Source of the DNA: Desulfobacula sp.
Lineage (GTDB): Bacteria; Desulfobacterota; Desulfobacteria; Desulfobacterales; Desulfobacteraceae
DNA length: 5,020 bases
Direction: 5' to 3'
Assembly: GCA_027858355.1 (NCBI GenBank)
Contig: JAQICW010000636.1
Location: 1 to 5,020 of the forward strand
Made by a program: the position numbers and the translations under genes. Positions 1 to 5,020 of the stretch are shown here, piece by piece (within the stretch, counting starts at the first letter, position 1; each line of letters begins with the position of its first letter). The notes beneath the pieces were generated by a model. It saw nothing but the letters and a program-made list of their open reading frames with translations, was not told where the DNA came from and made no database searches.

Positions 1-2
1 GG

Positions 3-122
3 TTCATCTACAAGGCGCATCAAATGTTTAATACTATACGTATTAGGCCTTTGGTGCAACGCAGTAGATGGGGCAAAAGACAAGCAATTTCGTTCAAGTT
101 ATAAAATTTGCGGTCCTAATAC
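3..122. repeat. Nested palindromic intergenic repeat element
   Basis: This stretch folds as nested inverted repeats. CATCTAC (5-11) pairs with GTAGATG (64-70), GCATCAAA (17-24) pairs with TTTGGTGC (50-57) with one G-T wobble, and TAATAC (29-34) pairs with GTATTA (40-45) around a 5-base loop. A competing longer-range repeat is GTATTAGG (40-47) against CCTAATAC (115-122), so two alternative folds are possible and the 71-114 segment may belong to the same element. No reading frame of note crosses it. The design (multi-stem palindrome in a gap beside a gene end) resembles dispersed palindromic or MITE-like intergenic elements, and I have an unverified impression that similar sequences recur in Desulfobacterales genomes. 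The true left end may lie outside the window. The inverted repeats are seen directly; the dispersed-family status is inferred. Confidence 0.55.
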
Positions 123-138
123 CATCCCAAAAGGATGG
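122..138. other. Short perfect stem-loop at the edge of the repeat element
   Basis: CCATCC (122-127) and GGATGG (133-138) form a perfect 6-bp stem around a 5-base CAAAA loop. It starts at the last base of the long-range inverted repeat ending at 122, so it may mark the element's right boundary. There is no T-run after it on either strand, so it is not a typical intrinsic terminator. Confidence 0.4.
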
Positions 139-157
139 AGCAATGCCGGGAATCAGC

Positions 158-188
158 CTGGGCTTTCCCAGTGGCCTGGAAAGCCTGG
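158..188 (-). other. Hairpin downstream of ygeY, possible weak terminator or processing site
   Basis: GGCTTTCC (161-168) is perfectly complementary to GGAAAGCC (178-185). Allowing two G-T wobbles and one further C-G pair, the stem extends to 158-168/178-188 with a 9-base loop. It lies about 17 bases past the ygeY stop on that gene's transcript. No U-tract follows on the minus strand, so a classical Rho-independent terminator is not supported; stabilising the 3' end or Rho-linked termination is possible. An alternative small hairpin, CTGGG (158-162)/CCCAG (167-171), competes for the same bases. The heptamer GCCTGGA also repeats directly at 174-180 and 183-189. Confidence 0.35.
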
Positions 189-204
189 AACAGGAGAAAA
201 TAGA

Positions 205-1374
205 TTATAATATATCAATCATGGTTGCATAAAAATTACAGGCATCAACAATCTGGCTCAATTGACAATTCTCGTTCACCATATGGGCCAGTTTATATTC
301 GCCCGGCCCAAAGCCGATGGTAGGTATGCCCATGGCAGTTGTAGTAACAGCATTTGTACTGAAATCCCAATAATCAAGCTCCGGGTCGAAACCAAAGGCC
401 TTATTAAATGCTTTAAAGCAGATTTTTGTCAGTTCATGGTCAAAGTCAATCTTCCAGGGCAAATGAAATGGAAGATATCTTATATCCATACCTGTCCAGC
501 TTTTACGATTAAGGGTTCCAATCTCCCAGGATGCTTTTCTGCCTGCAATGATGGCATCCATCTCTTTTTTTATGGTCTCTTTTGTTTCACCCATCACCAT
601 ACGCCGATCCAGGTATATTTCACACTCAAAAGGAACTGCATTAAGGGATTCACTTAAACTGGAAATCCTTGAGGCCACCAGTGTTCCATGCTGGCCTTGA
701 TCGTTCATAAGGGAAGCACTGGTTTTTTCTATCCTTTGAATAATCTGAGCCATTTCATAAATTGCATTAATGCCTTTCTCAGGGGCAGAGCCGTGGGCAG
801 ATATGCCCTGTGTTTTAATTGCAACCTGGGCTTTTCCTTTGTGCCCTGTTACCAGTTTGTTGCCCGAAGGTTCACATATGATAATATAATCCGGTTTAAA
901 ACCAAGTTCTTTAAATACTTGTTTCAAGTTTTCACCGTCACAATCCTCTTCCAATACAGTGCATGATACATATATTGTTTTGTCCTGAATAAGCCCCAGT
1001 TTTTTTGCAATGGCCCCCGCATATATGGAAGCGGCAGCTGAGGATTTCATATCAACAGAACCTCTGCCATGGAGTCTTCCATCTTCAATCACCCCGTCAA
1101 ATGGGGGGTGGATCCAGTCTGAAAAATCCTTTACCTCCACCGTATCTATATGGGAATCAAACATAATGCTTTGCTGGCCATTGCCGATGCGGCCGACAAT
1201 GTTCCCCATTGAATCAATGACCACATCATCATAATCCAGTTGGATCATCTTTTCTTTTATAAATTGAATTATTTTTTCTTCATCCCCGGAATAACTTTTT
1301 ATTTTTACCAGTTCCTGTGCAAATTCAATAAGATCTGATTTGATTTCTTCCAATGCTGATTTTATATTGCCCAT
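205..1374 (-). CDS. ygeY: YgeY-family M20 metallohydrolase, selenium-metabolism-linked
   Basis: Predicted 389-residue cytosolic di-zinc amidohydrolase of the M20/ArgE-DapE-carboxypeptidase G2 superfamily. No signal peptide is visible. The metal and catalytic residues are all present: SHIDTV with H75 and D77, GRGSVDMK with bridging D108, LEED with catalytic E142 and metal ligand E143, CEPS with E168, and H364 in GPGEYKLAHMVNE. H194 in the lid domain (SAHGSAPEKG) is the usual substrate-contacting histidine. Overall sequence and length fit the YgeY group (putative selenium metabolism hydrolase), which co-occurs with selenium-dependent molybdenum hydroxylase genes; yqeC downstream in this window supports that. 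The exact substrate is unknown; hydrolysis of an N-acyl or carbamoyl amino-acid-like compound is an inference from the superfamily. I chose the ATG at 1374, because GGAG at 1387-1384 sits 9 bases upstream; a TTG at 1389 would extend the frame by 5 codons but would put that Shine-Dalgarno inside the gene. Confidence 0.88.
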   Translation of the reverse strand: MGNIKSALEEIKSDLIEFAQELVKIKSYSGDEEKIIQFIKEKMIQLDYDDVVIDSMGNIVGRIGNGQQSIMFDSHIDTVEVKDFSDWIHPPFDGVIEDGRLHGRGSVDMKSSAAASIYAGAIAKKLGLIQDKTIYVSCTVLEEDCDGENLKQVFKELGFKPDYIIICEPSGNKLVTGHKGKAQVAIKTQGISAHGSAPEKGINAIYEMAQIIQRIEKTSASLMNDQGQHGTLVASRISSLSESLNAVPFECEIYLDRRMVMGETKETIKKEMDAIIAGRKASWEIGTLNRKSWTGMDIRYLPFHLPWKIDFDHELTKICFKAFNKAFGFDPELDYWDFSTNAVTTTAMGIPTIGFGPGEYKLAHMVNENCQLSQIVDACNFYATMIDIL

Positions 1375-1383
1375 AAAAATTAT

Positions 1384-1387
1384 CTCC
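1384..1387 (-). promoter_or_regulatory. Ribosome-binding site that fixes the ygeY start
   Basis: On the minus strand GGAG lies 9 bases before the ATG at 1374-1372. A TTG at 1389-1387 in the same frame overlaps this motif and has no comparable site of its own upstream, so the ATG is the better start. Confidence 0.65.
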
Positions 1388-1389
1388 AA

Positions 1390-1623
1390 TTAATTGATTA
1401 TACCTGGCCAGCCATTGTATTCCATTGTTAATTTATCAATCAAATCCTTCTGGTTGAATTTATTTCCCCAATGATTTTCAAGGTCATACCACTGACAGCA
1501 ATTTGGTGCAAGGGGGTGTAATAGCTGTATTAAACAAAGGTATAGAATTAAAATCAAACCCTGGGACTTCCATCCTGAACTTTTTTCCTTTGCAGGGAAT
1601 AAGTGTTTAGCGTAAGATGGTTG
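1390..1623 (-). pseudogene. Start-less open frame upstream of ygeY, possible gene remnant
   Basis: On the minus strand a frame stays open for 77 codons, from just after an in-frame TAA (1626-1624) to a TAA at 1392-1390, which directly precedes the ygeY leader. It has no ATG near its beginning; the only ATG is about 10 codons from the end. TTG at 1557 is the only plausible alternative start and lacks a Shine-Dalgarno site. The translation has a hydrophobic stretch (GLILILYLCLIQLL) and a protein-like tail ending in KLTMEYNGWPGIIN. The stop placed just ahead of the ygeY ribosome-binding site is what one would expect for the 3' end of an upstream operon gene that lost its front part. I do not recognise the family. 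It could also be a chance open frame; confidence is low. Confidence 0.22.
1414..1443 (-). promoter_or_regulatory. ygeY: Candidate sigma-70-type promoter for ygeY
   Basis: Read on the minus strand, TTGATT (1443-1438) and TACAAT (1419-1414) are separated by 18 bases and resemble -35 and -10 boxes. This would give a leader of roughly 30 bases before the ygeY ATG. The match is moderate, and in AT-rich DNA such pairs occur by chance. It also lies inside the start-less open frame at 1390-1623, so both interpretations cannot be equally important. Confidence 0.3.
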
Positions 1624-1661
1624 TTATCAGAGAGGTGCTGCTACCATTTTTTAATGACCAA

Positions 1662-1691
1662 GTTAAAAGAGAATAGGGTTAAAAGAGAATA
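1662..1691 (+). repeat. 14-bp direct repeat covering the diguanylate cyclase ribosome-binding site
   Basis: GTTAAAAGAGAATA occurs at 1662-1675 and again at 1678-1691, separated by GG (period 16). The second copy contains the probable Shine-Dalgarno (GAGA, 1685-1688) 7 bases ahead of the ATG at 1696. It may be a recent small tandem duplication, or a paired protein-binding site that could regulate the gene. Confidence 0.6.
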
Positions 1692-1695
1692 AATT

Positions 1696-3180
1696 ATGAT
1701 TTTTATTTCCATGCGTACTAAACTGATTATTATTCTCACCATCATTTTGCTGTCAGGTTTTTTTCTGACCAATGTGATGTCCTATCGGGTATCCAAAAAA
1801 TCGTTAAGAACCAGCATCATTGACAACAGCCTTCCCCTTTCCAGGGATAATATCTATTCAGAAATCCAAAGGGATTTAACCCGCCCAATCTTTGTATCTT
1901 CCCTCATGGCCAATGACACCTTTTTAAAGGACTGGATTCTTGCTGGTGAAATAGATAAGGTACTTATTCAAAAATATTTATTGGAAATAAAGGATAAATA
2001 TAATTTTTTCAGTTCATTTTTTGTTTCAGAAATCTCCCATACCTATTACCACTTTAAAGGGGCTTTAAAAAACATCAGCCCTGAAGACAGCCATGATACC
2101 TGGTATTACAATTTTAAGGACAAGCAACTTGATTATGAACTGAACGTGGACACCAATGAAGCAGAACAGAATCATCTGACTATTTTTATCAATCACAGGC
2201 TTTTGGGGTATGATAATCAATTTTTGGGAGTTGTGGGAGTTGGGCTTGATTTTGACAGTGTGGCAACGCTTTTGAATCATTATAAACAAAAATACAACCG
2301 CGATGTTTATATGGTCAGTCCAGATGGATTGATACAGGTACATACAGACAAGAGCAAAATATCAACCCTGTCCATTTTTGACGTCCCAGGGCTTGGATCC
2401 ATTGCCAATAGTATCCTTGATTCACAAAATACACCTTCATTTTTTGAATATGATTCTGGAAATAAGCATATACTTTTGACCAGCCGGTTTGTCCATGAAC
2501 TTGGCTGGTACCTTATAGTCGAGCAGGATGAAACCCTGGCCCTTGAGTCCATTAAAAACACCCTTTTTCAGAACCTTTTGATCGGCCTTATCATTACCCT
2601 GGTGACAATTGCCTTTGCCATCCTGGTGATCAATTATTTTCAAAAAGAACTAGAGACTTTAGCTAAAACAGACAACCTGACCAAGGCATACAACAGGAAC
2701 GAATTTGAACAACGATTCAAATACATGACAGATCTTAATCGACGAAAGTCCATGGATATGTGTATTATTCTCTTTGACATTGATTATTTAAAAGAGATTA
2801 ATGATACCTTTGGACACCTGTTTGGTGATGAGGTAATCAAAAAGGTGGCCAAAATTGCAGCCAATACCATTCGCCAGAACGATCTTCTGGTCCGCTGGGG
2901 CGGGGATGAATTTGTCCTGTTGATTTTCAGCAATATAGAACAGACAAGACAGGTAGCACAAAGATTACGACTTGCAGTTAAGACCAATAATTTTTATAAT
3001 AAAAAAGAAATTCATCCAGCTGAAAAAAAACAGAATATTACCCTCAGCTGCGGCATTGCCAGGTTCAGGGAAAAAGATACTCTGGATATGTTGACACTGC
3101 GGGCAGACAAAGCATTATATAAGGCCAAGGCAAAGGGTAGAAATTGTATTGAAGAAATTTTGGATGAATCATTGGATTAA
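1696..3180 (+). CDS. Membrane-bound Cache-sensor diguanylate cyclase (GGDEF)
   Basis: Predicted to make cyclic di-GMP from two GTP. The 494-residue protein has a first membrane helix at about 9-27, a large periplasmic sensor at about 30-290, a second helix at about 293-314 and a cytoplasmic GGDEF domain at about 320-490. The sensor looks like a double Cache domain: a DTWYYNF motif near 134-140, GVVGVGLDFD near 178-187, YMVSPDGLIQVH near 205-216 and the closing GWYLIVEQDE near 270-279. The ligand is unknown; the arginine two residues before the Trp that is typical of amino-acid-binding Cache domains is absent (D134). The catalytic domain appears active: entry motif DNLT (326-329), FDID with metal ligand D361, N369 and D378 for guanine, and an intact GGDEF at 402-406. 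An RxxD inhibitory site (R393-D396) lies exactly 5 residues before GGDEF, indicating product feedback. No EAL domain is present. The ATG at 1696 has a weak GAGA site; M6 (1711) is an alternative start. Confidence 0.9.
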   Translation: MIFISMRTKLIIILTIILLSGFFLTNVMSYRVSKKSLRTSIIDNSLPLSRDNIYSEIQRDLTRPIFVSSLMANDTFLKDWILAGEIDKVLIQKYLLEIKDKYNFFSSFFVSEISHTYYHFKGALKNISPEDSHDTWYYNFKDKQLDYELNVDTNEAEQNHLTIFINHRLLGYDNQFLGVVGVGLDFDSVATLLNHYKQKYNRDVYMVSPDGLIQVHTDKSKISTLSIFDVPGLGSIANSILDSQNTPSFFEYDSGNKHILLTSRFVHELGWYLIVEQDETLALESIKNTLFQNLLIGLIITLVTIAFAILVINYFQKELETLAKTDNLTKAYNRNEFEQRFKYMTDLNRRKSMDMCIILFDIDYLKEINDTFGHLFGDEVIKKVAKIAANTIRQNDLLVRWGGDEFVLLIFSNIEQTRQVAQRLRLAVKTNNFYNKKEIHPAEKKQNITLSCGIARFREKDTLDMLTLRADKALYKAKAKGRNCIEEILDESLD

Positions 3181-3191
3181 ATTTTGGATGA
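3155..3191 (+). repeat. 13-bp direct repeat across the diguanylate cyclase stop codon
   Basis: AAATTTTGGATGA occurs at 3155-3167 and 3179-3191 (period 24), one copy coding and one overlapping and following the stop at 3178-3180. The post-stop copy would read ILDE, like the protein's own tail. This looks like a small slippage or tandem duplication that shaped the intergenic gap; its end supplies part of the AGGAG (3191-3195) upstream of the next gene. Confidence 0.55.
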
Positions 3192-3209
3192 GGAGTAACC
3201 AGAGAAACA

Positions 3210-3668
3210 ATGCGTATTCAGCAAATATCTGTTAATACCCCTGGGGTAAAACTTTTTATCCAGAAATTGGATGCATATCAGGAGAGTCTGTATCCCTCTG
3301 AAAGCAATCACCTTGATTCCATTGAAACCCTTAAGCAATCCAATGTCTTTTTTGTGGGGGCAATGGAAAAGGATGAACTGACAGGGATCGGTGCAGTAAA
3401 AATTTTTACGGGCTATGGCGAGATCAAGCGAATGTTTATTCCTGAAAAACACCGGGGAAAGGGAATCGGAAAACTTATTCTAAAGGCTCTGGAAATCCAT
3501 TTGATCCAGCAAAAAATATTTATGGCACAGCTTGAAACAGGTATCCACCAAGCAGCTGCCATCCATCTGTATGAAACAATGGGATTTAAAAAAATAAAGT
3601 CCTTTGGGGATTACACAGTTGATCCCTTAAGCATTTTTATGGAGAAAAACCTGACAAAAATAAGATAA
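3210..3668 (+). CDS. GNAT-family N-acetyltransferase
   Basis: A 152-residue, single-domain soluble acetyltransferase that should transfer an acetyl group from acetyl-CoA to an amine; the substrate is not predictable. The acetyl-CoA pyrophosphate loop is clear: EIKRMFIPEKHRGKGIGKLIL, where R82-G83-K84-G85-I86-G87 matches Q/R-x-x-G-x-G/A. The following helix, the QLETG strand (107-111) and the AAAIHLYETMGFK segment with Y121 complete the fold. The N-terminal LYPSESNHLD (27-36) is typical of a common group of roughly 150-residue bacterial GNAT proteins without an assigned substrate. It starts 29 bases after the diguanylate cyclase stop; AGGAG at 3191-3195 is 14 bases from the ATG, which is long, so AGAGAA nearer the start may be used or expression may be modest. 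It is followed after 28 bases by the NTF2-like gene. Confidence 0.85.
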   Translation: MRIQQISVNTPGVKLFIQKLDAYQESLYPSESNHLDSIETLKQSNVFFVGAMEKDELTGIGAVKIFTGYGEIKRMFIPEKHRGKGIGKLILKALEIHLIQQKIFMAQLETGIHQAAAIHLYETMGFKKIKSFGDYTVDPLSIFMEKNLTKIR

Positions 3669-3696
3669 CTACGGTTTTGCCGGAAAGGAGCTTATA

Positions 3697-4113
3697 ATGA
3701 AACTTTCACGCAATGAAATCAAAATGCTGCTTCAGGAATGGAATCTGGCCTGGGAAAAGCATGACTTGGAAAAAGTCATGGACCTTTTCCACGAGGATGT
3801 CTTTTTTGAAAACTGGACAGGTGCCTATCTTAAAGGAAAAAAAAACCTGAGAAAAGCATGGATTCCCTGGTTTGAAAACCATGGCAATTTCAGATTTCTT
3901 GAAGCAGAGACCTTTGTGGATGAACAGGTTCAAAAAGTGCTATACCGCTGGGTGCTTGAATGGCCTTCAATGGAACCGGGTTTTGAAGATAAGCCGGAAT
4001 TAAGAAAAGGTGTTGATGTAATCCATTTTAAAGACGGTAAAATCATAACCAAGCTCACCTTTACCAAAACAACCATTGAAATTGACAACAAACGTTATGC
4101 CCTGCATCTTTAA
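3697..4113 (+). CDS. NTF2/SnoaL-like small protein
   Basis: A 138-residue protein with the cone-shaped NTF2-like fold signature: an N-terminal helix pair with WNLAWEKHDLEKVMDLFHEDVFFENW (about 15-40), then GxxGKKNLRKAW, and strands ending in VDVIHFKDGKIITKLTFTKTTIEID (about 106-130). Proteins of this fold are isomerases, cyclases, hydrolases or ligand binders, and some have no enzyme activity. Acidic and aromatic residues such as D29, H32, D34 and W40 could line the pocket, but no specific reaction can be assigned. Translation should be efficient: AAAGGAG (3684-3690) is 6 bases before the ATG, the best ribosome-binding site in the window. It is probably co-transcribed with the upstream acetyltransferase and the downstream yqeC. 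No signal peptide or membrane segment is seen. Confidence 0.75.
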   Translation: MKLSRNEIKMLLQEWNLAWEKHDLEKVMDLFHEDVFFENWTGAYLKGKKNLRKAWIPWFENHGNFRFLEAETFVDEQVQKVLYRWVLEWPSMEPGFEDKPELRKGVDVIHFKDGKIITKLTFTKTTIEIDNKRYALHL

Positions 4114-4121
4114 AAGAAAAA

Positions 4122-4143
4122 ATTAAAAAAGATAGTTTTTAAT
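4122..4143 (+). other. yqeC: AU-only hairpin over the yqeC start codon
   Basis: ATTAAAAA (4122-4129) is perfectly complementary to TTTTTAAT (4136-4143), with a 6-base loop AGATAG. The right arm includes the first two bases of the yqeC ATG (4142-4144). The stem is only A-U pairs, so it is weak; it could slow initiation or be merely compositional. No good Shine-Dalgarno is visible ahead of this ATG. Confidence 0.35.
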
Positions 4144-4954
4144 GAACACAAGCTTGATGGACATAAGTTTAATTGAAAAATTACATTTAAAAGGCCAGGG
4201 TGTAGTCAGTATTATTGGTGCCGGCGGAAAAACAAGCCTGATGTTTTACCTTGCAAAGGAACTGGCTTGTGCCGGGAAAACTATTTTGACAACCACCACC
4301 ACCCATATATTCATGCCCAAGCCAAATCAATCCCCTGATACCATTATTGCAGAAACTTTTGATGATCTTGTTGAAAAATCCAGATCATTGTTAAACCGTT
4401 TCAATCATTTTTCAGCAGGGAGCAGACAGATTCCAGACCTTGGAAAACTAAAAGGGTTTGCTCCGGATATAATTGATCAATTAAGAAAGGCTGACTGCTT
4501 TGACTGGATCATTGTGGAAGCTGACGGTGCCAAGCGCAAACCCATTAAAGCCACAAATTTCCATGAGCCTGTGGTTCCCGAAACAACAACCCATCTGATC
4601 CATGTCACAGGACTTGATGCTATTGGCAAACCCCTTGATAATGATAATGTCCACAGGGCACAACTTTTTTCAGATAATACAGGCCTGGCCCTGGGAGCTG
4701 CAATTGACGAACAGTCCATTGCAAGGTCAGCCGTGATCGAAATAAAAAAGGCAGCAGCTTTGGCTCCCTTATCATTAAAATTTGAATTGCTGAATAAGGC
4801 AGACAATCCAGACAAAATAAAATCCGGGGAAAAAATTGCAGGATTTTTGCAATCAAACAAAACCTTTAACAAAATTATTATTGGCTCATTAAAGGAATTG
4901 AATAACCCCCATGCCCTGGCAGGCACAACAAAAGATGAAAGTAATGAGTGGTGA
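4142..4954 (+). CDS. yqeC: YqeC, selenium-dependent hydroxylase accessory protein
   Basis: A 270-residue cytosolic protein of the YqeC family, implicated in building the selenium-containing molybdenum cofactor of selenium-dependent molybdenum hydroxylases; the precise step is not settled. Signature motifs are a P-loop-like GAGGKTSL (26-33), TTTTTHIF (50-57), VEADGAKRKPIKA (125-137), HEPVVP (141-146) and NKAD (218-221, like a nucleotide-specificity motif). These suggest nucleotide binding. Length is close to the usual size of roughly 230-270 residues. It lies 28 bases after the NTF2-like gene. The ATG at 4142 lacks an evident Shine-Dalgarno; ATG at 4157 (M6) is an alternative and neither is favoured by sequence. 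The extreme C-terminal residues DESNEW and the stop codon are partly encoded by the 7-bp repeat array that starts at 4945, so the tail may have been altered by repeat insertion. Partner genes such as yqeB and the hydroxylase are expected nearby but outside the window. Confidence 0.9.
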   Translation: MNTSLMDISLIEKLHLKGQGVVSIIGAGGKTSLMFYLAKELACAGKTILTTTTTHIFMPKPNQSPDTIIAETFDDLVEKSRSLLNRFNHFSAGSRQIPDLGKLKGFAPDIIDQLRKADCFDWIIVEADGAKRKPIKATNFHEPVVPETTTHLIHVTGLDAIGKPLDNDNVHRAQLFSDNTGLALGAAIDEQSIARSAVIEIKKAAALAPLSLKFELLNKADNPDKIKSGEKIAGFLQSNKTFNKIIIGSLKELNNPHALAGTTKDESNEW

Positions 4955-5020
4955 GTATTGGGTATTGAGGGAAGCTAAATGGACAAGTTGGTTCTCATTA
5001 CTCAGAACTCATAACACACT
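4945..5020. repeat. Inverted array of 7-bp tandem repeats, truncated by window edge
   Basis: The left arm has four 7-base units: TGAGTGG (4945), TGAGTAT (4952), TGGGTAT (4959) and TGAGGGA (4966). The right arm has complementary units CTCATTA (4994), CTCAGAA (5001), CTCATAA (5008) and the partial CACACT (5015). The arms (4945-4969 and 4994-5018) form an imperfect long palindrome around a 24-base centre; by hand 18 of 25 positions match exactly. A separate perfect 9-bp pairing is AGTAATGAG (4940-4948) with CTCATTACT (4994-5002). The yqeC stop TGA (4952-4954) is the first three bases of a unit. As RNA this could fold into a 3'-end hairpin. Heptamer arrays of this style are known as dispersed intergenic repeats in some bacteria; family membership here is inferred. 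Confidence 0.7.

Noticed and set aside
135..203. 22-codon plus-strand frame beginning at ATG 135
   Set aside because: No ribosome-binding site, unusual Trp/Arg-rich composition and location inside hairpin sequence; likely chance.
262..1234. Several plus-strand open frames opposite ygeY
   Set aside because: They are antisense shadows of a well-supported gene and carry no recognisable domains or start signals.
1375..1389. TTG at 1389 as the ygeY start, adding five codons
   Set aside because: It overlaps the GGAG ribosome-binding site that is well spaced for the ATG at 1374, and the extra residues MEIIF are not needed for the fold.
1600..1660. Possible sigma-54 or strong sigma-70 promoter for the diguanylate cyclase
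   Set aside because: The GG and GC pairs are not at the required spacing, and TTGTTA (1621) with TACCAT (1642) has only a 15-base spacer, so neither is convincing.
4477..4926. 149-codon minus-strand frame opposite yqeC
   Set aside because: It is an antisense shadow; the plus strand carries all YqeC motifs and the antisense translation resembles no family I know.
4979..5014. 11-codon frame with a GAGGGA site upstream at 4967-4972
   Set aside because: Although the spacing is good, the frame ends after 11 codons and lies in the heptamer repeat; the purine motif is itself a repeat unit.
1..5020. SECIS element or in-frame UGA selenocysteine codon, given the selenium context
   Set aside because: All five genes are uninterrupted, with no in-frame UGA and no SECIS-like hairpin needed; the selenium link is through accessory families, not through a selenoprotein here.
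1..5020. CRISPR array, tRNA, rRNA or insertion sequence
   Set aside because: No regularly spaced 25-40 base repeats, no cloverleaf or rRNA-like segments and no transposase frame were seen; the repeats present are too short or palindromic.

Overview
The window looks like a piece of a moderately AT-rich genome from an anaerobic, probably sulfate-reducing deltaproteobacterium. Desulfobacterales (a Desulfobacula/Desulfobacter-like lineage) is my best guess, from codon style, protein flavour and intergenic repeats. The lineage call is an inference and was not tested by any search. Five protein genes are supported.

Layout. Positions 1-204 hold no gene but contain a nested palindromic repeat element (about 3-122), a short stem-loop (122-138) and a second hairpin (158-188). 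On the minus strand, 205-1374 encodes a YgeY-type M20 metallohydrolase of the kind linked to selenium metabolism. Positions 1375-1695 form a divergent intergenic region with a candidate ygeY promoter, an unexplained start-less open frame on the minus strand (1390-1623) and a 14-bp direct repeat (1662-1691) covering the ribosome-binding site of the next gene. On the plus strand follow a membrane-bound Cache-sensor diguanylate cyclase (1696-3180), a GNAT acetyltransferase (3210-3668), a small NTF2/SnoaL-like protein (3697-4113) and YqeC (4142-4954), an accessory protein for selenium-dependent molybdenum hydroxylases. These four genes are separated by only 28-29 bases and could be one transcript. 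An inverted array of 7-bp repeats begins inside the last codons of yqeC and runs to the window edge.

How the genes fit together. YgeY and YqeC belong to families that co-occur with selenium-dependent molybdenum hydroxylases (SDMH; selenium-containing xanthine/purine hydroxylase type), together with YqeB, SelD, a MocA-like protein and others. Finding both here on opposite strands suggests the window is the edge of an SDMH locus whose enzyme and other maturation genes lie outside it, most likely to the right. The diguanylate cyclase, acetyltransferase and NTF2-like protein are not standard members of such loci; they may be passengers or lineage-specific additions. I found no clear new defence, mobile or RNA-guided system. 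The parts least explained by known annotation are the two structured repeats at the window edges, the start-less frame upstream of ygeY, and the GNAT/NTF2 pair beside yqeC.
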